From Enterovirga sp. (GTDB lineage Bacteria; Pseudomonadota; Alphaproteobacteria; Rhizobiales; Beijerinckiaceae): 8,481 nt of DNA. Positions 1-5,861 of the stretch are shown piece by piece (position 1 is the stretch's first letter; the number at the start of each line of letters is the position of its first letter). Under the pieces are notes generated by a model. The model saw nothing but the letters and a program-made list of their open reading frames with translations, did no database searches and was not told the DNA's origin. Location: assembly GCA_028290385.1 (NCBI GenBank), contig JAQGJZ010000500.1:1-8481 (forward strand), read 5' to 3'. The translations under genes were made by a program, and so were the position numbers.

Positions 1-1
1 A

Positions 2-312
2 GCCGCCGACCTGCACCGCATCGCGACCAGCGCCGAATGCGCGGCGCGCTACATGGAGGTGACCGGAAGCCTGCACGTGAGCCAACTCCTGCCCAAAATC
101 ACAGCGCCGACGCTGGGATGCACACCCGCGGCGATCTGCTGTGCCCGCTTCAGGAAGGCCGCGACCTCGCGGCCGCCATCCCGAATGCCCGGTTCGTGGT
201 CCTGCAAGGACGCAACCACGTCATCCCGGAGGACGATCCCGCCGCGGACCGCTTCTTCGAGGAACTGCGCCTGTCCTGGGCTCACCGGGCCGCGTCGCCC
301 GGCCGCCCGTGA
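2..312 (+). pseudogene. alpha/beta hydrolase C-terminal fragment, frameshifted, 5' end outside window
   Basis: The reading frame starting at base 2 encodes a typical late part of an alpha/beta hydrolase, ending in DVS-like and LLPKITAPTL segments that lead into the strand before the catalytic acid. The expected continuation (MHTRGD, then a GRNH motif with the catalytic histidine, then an EDDP segment) is present but in the next frame, from about base 118 to the TGA at 310-312. Reading TL(V)MHTRGD needs one extra base at about 116-117, where the sequence has CTGGGATG and a valine codon is expected. The uncorrected frame loses both the catalytic Asp and His. This tail is typical of hydrolases fused to winged-helix or cyclase-type regulatory domains, but the N-terminal part is not in the window, so that is inference. 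It is either a real pseudogene or a sequencing error. The family call is fairly firm; the cause of the shift is not known. Confidence 0.7.
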
Positions 313-333
313 GCGGGGCGGGCGAACCCCGCC
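313..333. terminator. possible bidirectional terminator hairpin between convergent genes
   Basis: The 24 bases between the two converging stop codons hold a GC-rich inverted repeat. It can fold as GCGGGG (313-318) with CCCCGC (327-332), or as GGCGGG (317-322) with CCCGCC (328-333) around a five-base loop. There is no T-tract on either side, so it may only be a 3' end stabiliser or chance GC symmetry. Its position at a convergent gene junction is the main argument for it. Confidence 0.3.
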
Positions 334-336
334 TGC

Positions 337-702
337 TTACCGGTCGACCCAGCCTCGGCCGCCCAGGCTGATCTTCGGCTTGGGCTTCTCGGCCCGCTTC
401 TTCGGCTCGGGGAGGGGCTCGGTCCCAAAGCTCAGGCCCGAGGCCCGGCTCTGCGCCGCGATCACCTCGCCGAGCGTGCCGCCCAGCTGGGCCAGGCGCT
501 CCGGGTCGATCGTCGCCGCAACGATCAGCCCCAGCGGGCGAAGGTGCGCGCGGTTGTAGCAGTAGAGCGCGAGCTTGATCCGCAGCTCTTCCGACAGGGG
601 AAGCACGGACGCGACCACCTCTCCGGGGTCGGCGTTCTTCAGCTCGGTGATCGTCGCCAAGGGCAACGGGCAATCGATCTCGCCTTGAGGCCCGTCCTTC
701 AT
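337..702 (-). CDS. small protein of unknown function, 121 aa
   Basis: I do not recognise a named family. The product is 121 residues. It has a mostly helical, acidic-to-mixed body (residues about 15-90, including the segment LSEELRIKLALYCYN) and a basic, proline-rich tail with repeated Lys-Pro (about 98-110), ending in GGRGWVDR. No signal peptide or membrane segment is evident, so it is probably cytoplasmic. The ATG at 702-700 was chosen because AGGAG lies six bases upstream on the minus strand. The open frame continues further upstream, but without a comparable ribosome site and with sequence that looks unlike protein. It lies downstream of the GntR regulator on the same strand with a gap of 164 bases, so it may be co-transcribed or have its own promoter. 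There is no sign that it belongs to the transporter module. Confidence 0.75.
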   Translation of the reverse strand: MKDGPQGEIDCPLPLATITELKNADPGEVVASVLPLSEELRIKLALYCYNRAHLRPLGLIVAATIDPERLAQLGGTLGEVIAAQSRASGLSFGTEPLPEPKKRAEKPKPKISLGGRGWVDR

Positions 703-866
703 GATGTGCTCCTGTGGCGGGCCACCGTTCCGCGGATACGATTCACCTGCCGGGGCCAGGGTGGTGAGCGCGGGGGCCGTCGAACCCTGCAGTGCATACA
801 TGCCGGGCCTCGCCCTGAGCAAGACCCAGACGGGGTGCCGGCCCGAGGCCGCGACAGGGGATGGCA

Positions 867-1646
867 TCACCGCTTTCGGCCGCGCAGAACCAGGCCGGCG
901 GACGGCGAAGCCAGTCCAGCGGTTTCGACCGAGACATCCTCGCTGAAATAAACCTCGCGGACGCGCTCCAGGTGCTGCCGCATGGCTTGGGCGGCCGCTG
1001 CCGCATTCCGGTTGAAGATCGCCTCGACAATCGTGAAGTGGACGGCCCGGCTTCGGATCGGGCGAGGCGAATCGAGCGGCGGGAGTTGGGCCCGGCTCCA
1101 ATCGTCCTGCTCCCGCGCACGGTTGACGATGTCGAGGAAGACGAGACAGGCCGCATTCTGCGTCGCGGCGGCGATCGCCCGGTGAAGTGTCCGGTCCCAG
1201 AGCTCGAACGCTTCCCAGTCGGCGGCATCGTCCGCCTTTCTCGCGTATTTCCCGAGAAGTTCGAGGTCGGAGCGAGTCGCGGAAGTGGCTGCGCGAGCCG
1301 CGATGATCGGCTCGAACATGAGCCGGGCCTCCAGGATCTCGCGCGGGCTCATGGAGATCGCACCTGCGTCGGCTGGCAGGGAGACTCTCACGGCGGGATG
1401 GCCGACGAACGTCCCCTTGCCGACGTGGCGCCAGACCAGCCCCTCGGATTCCAGCACTTCCAGCGCCTTCCGGAGCGTGCCCCGGCTCATGCCGAGCTCC
1501 TCCGCAAGTGCCCTTTCCGGCGGAAGGCGGCTCTTGCTGGGATATTTGCCCGACGTGATCCGCCTCCGGAGAATTCTCAGCGCCTCGTCGTGATCTGCCA
1601 CCGCACCAGCCTCATGTTTCCTAACCAATATTGTACCAATCGGCAT
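867..1646 (-). CDS. GntR-family transcriptional regulator, FadR/FCD subfamily
   Basis: This is a DNA-binding repressor or activator that probably senses a small organic acid or pathway metabolite. Residues about 39-81 form the GntR winged helix-turn-helix, with LPPERALAEELGMSRGTLRK and a GKGTFV wing. Residues about 103-232 form an all-helical FCD ligand-binding domain. Asp151, His155, His203 and His225 match the usual Asp-His-His-His metal site, so a metal-bound carboxylate-type effector is plausible from family knowledge. The length, 259 residues, is normal. The start is uncertain: the ATG at 1646 has no visible ribosome site and its first codons overlap ACCAAT/ATTGGT repeats. A GTG at 1601-1599 preceded by GAGG eight bases upstream would give 244 residues and leave those repeats in the leader. 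It is divergent from the Rid/ABC gene set and is the obvious candidate to control it and itself. Confidence 0.9.
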   Translation of the reverse strand: MPIGTILVRKHEAGAVADHDEALRILRRRITSGKYPSKSRLPPERALAEELGMSRGTLRKALEVLESEGLVWRHVGKGTFVGHPAVRVSLPADAGAISMSPREILEARLMFEPIIAARAATSATRSDLELLGKYARKADDAADWEAFELWDRTLHRAIAAATQNAACLVFLDIVNRAREQDDWSRAQLPPLDSPRPIRSRAVHFTIVEAIFNRNAAAAAQAMRQHLERVREVYFSEDVSVETAGLASPSAGLVLRGRKR

Positions 1647-1650
1647 TGGT
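1624..1650. promoter_or_regulatory. candidate GntR operator: ACCAAT/ATTGGT half-site cluster
   Basis: Three six-base half-sites are packed here: ACCAAT at 1624-1629, ACCAAT at 1635-1640 and ATTGGT at 1645-1650. The last two form a perfect inverted repeat around CGGC. The first two are direct repeats spaced 11 bases apart, about one helical turn. A further ACCAAT lies at 1721-1726 and an ATTGG at 1744-1748. Operators built from TTGGT/ACCAA halves are known for FadR-subfamily regulators such as PdhR, and the regulator gene begins here. That this is its operator is inference. Confidence 0.5.
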
Positions 1651-1763
1651 CAAGATGCGCGCACCATGCTTAAACCGTTGTCAGAGCAACATTTCTCTCG
1701 AAAGAAAAATCTGTCTTGACACCAATCCTCTTCATGGTCCTCAATTGGAGCAGGGAGATTGGA
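1647..1763. promoter_or_regulatory. divergent promoter region between the regulator and the Rid/ABC genes
   Basis: This 117-base spacer is clearly more AT-rich than its surroundings, especially 1690-1720, as expected for a promoter region. A perfect TTGACA lies at 1716-1721 on the plus strand. The best -10 partner is weak: CTCAAT at 1740-1745 after 18 bases. If that pair were used, transcription would begin almost on the ribosome site at 1752-1757, so another start is possible. A short inverted repeat, TTTCT (1692-1696) with AGAAA (1703-1707), could bind a regulator. An ACCAAT half-site sits directly after the TTGACA, where a bound repressor would block polymerase. I could not identify a convincing minus-strand promoter by eye. 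Confidence 0.4.
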
Positions 1764-3050
1764 ATGACGAACGTCACGCATCTGGACCAGGCGGTCGACC
1801 GCAGAACGGGCTTGTCGCTCAGCCGCGCCGTGAAGGCGGGCCCGTGGCTGTTCCTGTCGGGGCTGCTGGCGGGCGATTTCGAGGCAGGGCTCGATCCGCA
1901 GGTGGTCGGAAAAGCCGGCCTGCCGCTCGCCGGATTGCCGCGCCACCGGCGCGAAGGCGATGTCATCCTCAGCGAAGCACGCCAGCTGCTCGAATCGTGC
2001 GGAGCCGGCCTGAGCAACGCTGTCCGGCTCGACCAGTTCTACCCCTCCGCAGCCGCGGTCGACCCCTATCACCACGCCCGGAAGGCGGCGTTCGGCGGAG
2101 CGATCCCGCCCAGCACCTCCGTGCTGGTGGAGGAGCTTCTCCTGGAGGAGGCCGGGCTCGAGGTGTCGCTCGTGGCAACGCTGCCCGGGTACGGAATGGA
2201 GCCGCGCCGCGCCATCCCGGTCGACGTGCCGGTTCCGCAGCATTCCGGGTTCGCGGCGGCGATCAGTGCCGGCGACTACGTGTTCGTCGCCGGGCAGATG
2301 GCGAACAACGAGGCCCTGACGGAGCTCGCGCCGGCGGCTTTCCGCCCGTCCAAGGCGATCTGGAACGGCACCGACATCCGCCTGCAGACGGAGTTCCTGA
2401 TCACGTCACGGCTGAAGCCGTCTCTCGAGGCGGCCGGCAGTTCGCTCGCCGATGCCGTGAAGGCCCAGGTCTATCTGACGGACATGGCCGACCTGCCGAA
2501 CTTCATGGACGTGTGGAACCGCCACTTCGGCGACAATTCCTGCGCCTTGACCGTCGTGGCGACCTCCGGGCTCGGCTTCAGCGATGCCATCATCGAGATC
2601 AACCTGATGGCGCTGCGCAGCAACGGTGCGACCCGGAAGAGCGTCATCGAGCATCCGGCCTCAGCCGCGATGCGCCTTGGTCCGGCGGCCGTGAAAGCCG
2701 GCGATCTGGTTCTTCTCTCGGGTCTGTTCGCGGCCGATGCGGACGGGCTTCTTCCGGCAGCCGCTCGCGCCAGGGGCGCCAAGCCGTTCGGTGGCTCGGC
2801 CCGGCACCAGATGCGCGCCGTGCTGGGCGCCGCGGACGGCATCCTGCAGGCGGCCGGAACATCGCTCGCCAACGTCGTGCGCGCGCAGCATTTCTACGAG
2901 GATTTCTCGGGCTTCTACCCCTCGCAGCTCGTCTGGCGGGAGTTCCTGGGCGACGCCCCGGTGCCCTTGCAGGCCGTTCGCGTGCCGGCCGGCCACGTGC
3001 CCGGGTCCGAGGTGACGGTCGACCTCTGGGGCTATGCCCCGTCAGCCTGA
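1764..3050 (+). CDS. three-domain Rid-family (YjgF/YER057c/UK114) protein
   Basis: The protein has 428 residues, about three times the length of a normal Rid subunit. Three repeats of the Rid fold are visible at about 17-142, 155-287 and 300-425. Each has an AxKAG/SAGDxxFxxG(L/Q) start (KAGPWLFLSG, SAGDYVFVAG, KAGDLVLLSG), a helix segment such as LEAAGSSLADAVKAQVYLTD, and a closing strand (EVSLVATL, IEINLMALR, EVTVDLWGY). Rid proteins are homotrimers, with active sites between subunits, that hydrolyse imines and enamines. Here one chain may form the whole trimer. At the position of the catalytic Arg (Arg105 of E. coli RidA) I read Ser117, Leu262 and Leu402, so classic deaminase activity looks lost; this alignment was made by hand. 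The ATG at 1764 was chosen for AGGGAG at 1752-1757. In-frame upstream starts lack such a site. It is the first gene of the set, 56 bases before the ABC ATPase, and is paralogous to the gene at 5862-7130. Confidence 0.9.
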   Translation: MTNVTHLDQAVDRRTGLSLSRAVKAGPWLFLSGLLAGDFEAGLDPQVVGKAGLPLAGLPRHRREGDVILSEARQLLESCGAGLSNAVRLDQFYPSAAAVDPYHHARKAAFGGAIPPSTSVLVEELLLEEAGLEVSLVATLPGYGMEPRRAIPVDVPVPQHSGFAAAISAGDYVFVAGQMANNEALTELAPAAFRPSKAIWNGTDIRLQTEFLITSRLKPSLEAAGSSLADAVKAQVYLTDMADLPNFMDVWNRHFGDNSCALTVVATSGLGFSDAIIEINLMALRSNGATRKSVIEHPASAAMRLGPAAVKAGDLVLLSGLFAADADGLLPAAARARGAKPFGGSARHQMRAVLGAADGILQAAGTSLANVVRAQHFYEDFSGFYPSQLVWREFLGDAPVPLQAVRVPAGHVPGSEVTVDLWGYAPSA

Positions 3051-3072
3051 GCCGCACGGGAAGGGAACGCCA

Positions 3073-3114
3073 ATGGATCGGGTCAGGACAAGGCGAGGAC
3101 AGGCTCGTGCTTGA
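3073..3114 (+). CDS. possible 13-codon leader ORF overlapping the ABC ATPase start
   Basis: An ATG at 3073 follows AGGGAA by a few bases and opens a 13-codon, arginine-rich frame that ends with TGA at 3112-3114. It runs across the GTG start of the ATPase gene at 3107 in a different frame. Translation of this leader could re-open or couple translation of the ATPase. It may equally be chance, since GC-rich DNA has many short open frames. No family can be assigned to a peptide this short. Confidence 0.15.
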   Translation: MDRVRTRRGQARA

Positions 3115-3883
3115 AGTTCGCGATGTCAGAAAGACCTATGGCGAGGCGGCCGACGGCTATGTCGCCCTCGACGGCATCTCCGTCGACATTCGGCCGGGCG
3201 AGTTCTTCTGCCTCCTCGGCCCATCCGGCTGCGGAAAGTCGACGCTGCTCAACATCATCGCCGGTTTCGAGAAGGTCTCGAGCGGTGCGGTCTCGTTCGA
3301 CGGCGAAGTGGTCAACCGCGCGGGCCGCGACCGAATGATGTTTTTCCAGGACGCCGGGTCCGCCCTGCTGCCCTGGCTGACGGTCGAAGAAAACATCCGC
3401 TTTGCGTTGCGGGTGCGACGGGTTCCGAAGGAGCGCTGGGGCGAGATCGTCACCAACCATCTGCGGATGGTCGATCTGGACGCGCATCGCGAAAAGCTGC
3501 CATCGCAGCTCTCGGGCGGCATGCGCCAGCGGCTGCAGATCGCGCGAGCCCTGGCCGTGGAGCCGCGCGTTCTCCTGATGGACGAGCCGTTCGCCGCCCT
3601 GGATGCGATGACGCGGCGGCGCATGCACGCGCAACTGCTCGAGATCTGGCAGCGCACCGGGCAGACGATCGTCTTCGTGACGCACGACATCGCCGAAGCC
3701 ATCGCGCTCGCCGACCGCATCGCCATCATGTCCGTCGGTCCGCGCTCCACCTTCCTGCGTGTGATCGACGTCGACGTCCCTCGTCCCCGGGAGATGAGCG
3801 GGGCCTTCTATGCCGAGACCTTCGGGGAGATCGAGCAACTCCTGACGCCGGAGATCCGGCGCTCCGAGGCGCGACTGGGATGA
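3107..3883 (+). CDS. ABC transporter ATP-binding protein, nitrate/sulfonate/taurine type
   Basis: This is the energy-coupling ATPase of the importer encoded with the next two genes, acting on the cytoplasmic face of the inner membrane. The 258-residue product has all the expected motifs: Walker A GPSGCGKST (38-46), Q-loop Gln81, ABC signature LSGGMRQR (135-142), Walker B VLLMDEP (155-161), D-loop ALD (164-166) and switch His193. The PWLTVEENI segment and the overall length match the SsuB/TauB/NrtD family. The GTG at 3107 was chosen because GAGG lies at 3095-3098 and the protein then starts as V(M)LEVRDVRKTYG, as in relatives. The open frame upstream lies over the Rid gene and is not coding. 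The stop overlaps the permease start as ATGA (3880-3883), indicating translational coupling. The substrate cannot be told from the ATPase. Confidence 0.93.
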   Translation: MLEVRDVRKTYGEAADGYVALDGISVDIRPGEFFCLLGPSGCGKSTLLNIIAGFEKVSSGAVSFDGEVVNRAGRDRMMFFQDAGSALLPWLTVEENIRFALRVRRVPKERWGEIVTNHLRMVDLDAHREKLPSQLSGGMRQRLQIARALAVEPRVLLMDEPFAALDAMTRRRMHAQLLEIWQRTGQTIVFVTHDIAEAIALADRIAIMSVGPRSTFLRVIDVDVPRPREMSGAFYAETFGEIEQLLTPEIRRSEARLG

Positions 3884-4728
3884 CCGACCTCTCATTGAGA
3901 CAAGCTGGCGCCGAGGCCCCGAGGACGGGCCCGTCCTTGGCGCGCATGCCCCGCCTTTGGCGCAATCTCCGTGGCTCCCTGCTCGCGCCGGCTTCCATCG
4001 CGATGGCCCTTGTTGTCTGGCAGATCGCCTCGTCGACCGTGTTCGACCCGTTCCTCGTGCCGCCGCCGACCGCAGTCGCAAAGGCCGCCTGGCCGATGAT
4101 CGTGAGCGGCGAGATCCTGCACGACGTCACGATCAGCATGACCCGCGTGCTGGTGGGCTTCATCGCGGGATCGGCCCTCGCGATCGTGGTCGGCGTGCTG
4201 ATCGGCCGGATCCAGATCCTGCACGATCTGTTCGATCCGATCATCGAACTCCTGCGCTACCTCTCGCCGACGGCGATGATCCCCATCGCGGTGATCTGGT
4301 TCGGCATCGGCGAGATGTCGAAGTACTTCCTCATTTTCTGGGGCACGTTCTTTATCGTCCTCGTCAACACCGTCGTCGGCGTCTGGCGCACGCCAGCGGC
4401 GCGTCAGCGCGCTGCCGAGTGTCTGGGCGCCAGCCGGCTCGAGATCTTTCTGCTCATCGTCATCCCATCGGCGACGCCGTTCATCGTGACCGGAATGCGG
4501 GTCGCGATGGCGTCCTCCTTCATGAGCATCATCCCGGCCGAAATCCTCGCCGCCGATTCCGGCATCGGCTACCTGCTGCAGAAATCGTCGATGCTGCTGC
4601 AGACCGACAAGATCTTCGTCGCGCTGATCACGATCTCCACCCTCGGGTTCCTGACCGACCGCGTGTTCCGCATCGCCGTGAAGAGGATGCTGTCACGCTT
4701 CATGCTGGCGGACGCCGGCGCCCACTGA
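3880..4728 (+). CDS. ABC transporter permease, SsuC/TauC type
   Basis: This is the membrane-spanning subunit of the importer, 282 residues, a normal length for the family. After a hydrophilic N-terminus of about 32 residues, hydrophobic segments occur near 34-51, 91-109, 131-142, 148-168, 189-205, 208-224 and 244-258, consistent with about six helices. The cytoplasmic EAA loop that docks on the ATPase is seen at about 178-198 (AAECLGASRLEIFLLIVIPS, with the conserved Gly183). The VPPPTAV segment at 60-66 is typical of the family. Its ATG overlaps the ATPase stop by four bases, and the substrate-binding protein follows after 51 bases, so the three parts of the importer are together. As in most SsuC-like importers, one permease gene implies a homodimer. 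Confidence 0.93.
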   Translation: MTDLSLRQAGAEAPRTGPSLARMPRLWRNLRGSLLAPASIAMALVVWQIASSTVFDPFLVPPPTAVAKAAWPMIVSGEILHDVTISMTRVLVGFIAGSALAIVVGVLIGRIQILHDLFDPIIELLRYLSPTAMIPIAVIWFGIGEMSKYFLIFWGTFFIVLVNTVVGVWRTPAARQRAAECLGASRLEIFLLIVIPSATPFIVTGMRVAMASSFMSIIPAEILAADSGIGYLLQKSSMLLQTDKIFVALITISTLGFLTDRVFRIAVKRMLSRFMLADAGAH

Positions 4729-4779
4729 TCCTGCCGCACACGCCGCCATTCCCTTCCTCGTCGCACCGGAGACCCAGAC

Positions 4780-5787
4780 ATGATCGGTCACAGTATATTC
4801 AGTCGCTGCGCGCGTGCGGTCTCGGGAGCTCTTCTGAGCGCCGTTCTCGCAACCGCCGCCTCGGCCCAGGGCGCGCCGACCAAGATCACCCTGTTCGGCC
4901 AGCCCTCGGTCAACAACGACTCGATCTGGATGGCCTTCGAGAAGGGCTTCTTCAAGGAGGAGGGGCTCGAGGTCACGTACCGCCTGTTCCCGTCCGGAAC
5001 GACGGCGTTCCAAAGCTTCCAGACCGGCCAGGGCGACATCGTGCTCGCGGGCGATCTGCCGAGCGTGCAGTATTTCTTCAACAGCCGGAAGAAGTTCAAG
5101 GTGATCGCCGCGATCGAGCGCGACACCAAGGGCTATGTCATCGCCGCCCAGAAGGCGATCACGAAGCCGCAGGATCTGATCGGCAAGACGGTTGCGACCC
5201 GCGTGGGCTCGACCGGATCCTGGTTCATCTCCGAGTATCTGACCAAGAACGGGATCGATCCCGCCAAGGTAACGGTCAAGAACCTCGACACCCAGCTTCT
5301 GCCGACGGCGCTGTGCCAGGGCGACATCGCGGCCTTCTTCATATGGCAGCCGGTCGGCTCTCGCGCGCTCGAGATCTGCCCCGACAAGTCGCATTATCTC
5401 GCCGATGCGGGCGGCTACATCCAGGGCTATTTGATCGCCGGCGCGCGTGAGGATTGGCTCGCTACGCCGCAGGGTGCTGATGCTGCGACCCGCTTCTTGC
5501 GCGCGGTCGCAAAGGGCAAGGCGGTCGCGGAGAAGGATTTCGCCGCGGTGGCCGCCTACGCCAAGGCCAAGCTCGACCTGAGCGAAAAGGCGACGCGCGA
5601 CCAATACGACACGATGGAGCGGCCGGTGGCGCTCGACGACGTCTTCTTCAAGGACTTCTGCGCGCTGAGCCGCTGGGGCGTGAAGGACCAGGTCACGGCC
5701 GAGCCGCTCGACCTCGCTCAGTTCACCTGGCTTGCCGGCGTCCGCGCGATCGACCCGAAGCTCGGGGTCAATCCGCCGCCCTGCTGA
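4780..5787 (+). CDS. periplasmic substrate-binding protein, SsuA/NMT1-like
   Basis: This is the extracytoplasmic receptor that delivers substrate to the importer, 335 residues. It has a Sec-type signal peptide (basic start, hydrophobic core about 13-26) with a likely cut after Ala29 in the ASA-Q context. The mature part is a type 2 periplasmic binding fold: SVNNDSIWMAFEKGFFKEEG is the classic NMT1/SsuA opening, followed by FQTGQGDIVLAGDLPS (about 80-95) and GKTVATRVGSTGSWF (135-149). Relatives bind sulfonates, nitrate, thiamine precursors, aromatic acids and other small molecules, so the ligand is open. The mature protein has four cysteines (179, 200, 294, 335), the last being the final residue, so disulfides are possible. 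GGAGA at 4768-4772 supports the ATG. A strong terminator follows 11 bases after the stop, ending this part of the operon. Confidence 0.92.
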   Translation: MIGHSIFSRCARAVSGALLSAVLATAASAQGAPTKITLFGQPSVNNDSIWMAFEKGFFKEEGLEVTYRLFPSGTTAFQSFQTGQGDIVLAGDLPSVQYFFNSRKKFKVIAAIERDTKGYVIAAQKAITKPQDLIGKTVATRVGSTGSWFISEYLTKNGIDPAKVTVKNLDTQLLPTALCQGDIAAFFIWQPVGSRALEICPDKSHYLADAGGYIQGYLIAGAREDWLATPQGADAATRFLRAVAKGKAVAEKDFAAVAAYAKAKLDLSEKATRDQYDTMERPVALDDVFFKDFCALSRWGVKDQVTAEPLDLAQFTWLAGVRAIDPKLGVNPPPC

Positions 5788-5798
5788 GCGCAATTTCC

Positions 5799-5828
5799 GC
5801 CGCGGCTGCACGATCAGCCGCGGCTTTT
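5799..5828 (+). terminator. rho-independent terminator after the binding-protein gene
   Basis: A perfect ten-base stem, GCCGCGGCTG (5799-5808) with CAGCCGCGGC (5815-5824), encloses a six-base loop and is followed directly by TTTT. It starts 11 bases after the TGA of the binding-protein gene and ends 33 bases before the next start codon. It should stop or reduce transcription into the second Rid gene. No clear new promoter is visible in 5829-5861, so read-through may supply the second Rid gene at a lower level. Confidence 0.85.
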
Positions 5829-5861
5829 CTCAATAAAACCAGAGTTACTGGGAGTTCCTAG

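Noticed and set aside
703..1101. N-terminal extension of the small minus-strand protein
   Set aside because: It overlaps the end of the GntR gene out of frame and has low-complexity GC-driven sequence, while AGGAG precedes the ATG at 702.
1716..1763. TTG at 1716 or ATG at 1734 as start of the first Rid gene
   Set aside because: Neither has a ribosome site, and the extra residues do not resemble a Rid N-terminus; AGGGAG precedes the ATG at 1764.
1631..3106. Long upstream open frame in phase with the ABC ATPase
   Set aside because: It lies over the first Rid gene in another frame, its translation is arginine- and proline-rich with no domain, and a GTG with ribosome site at 3107 gives the normal ATPase N-terminus.
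3957..5450. 497-codon plus-strand open frame across the permease and binding-protein genes
   Set aside because: It is a shadow frame: Arg/Pro/His-rich with no motif, covering two well-supported genes.
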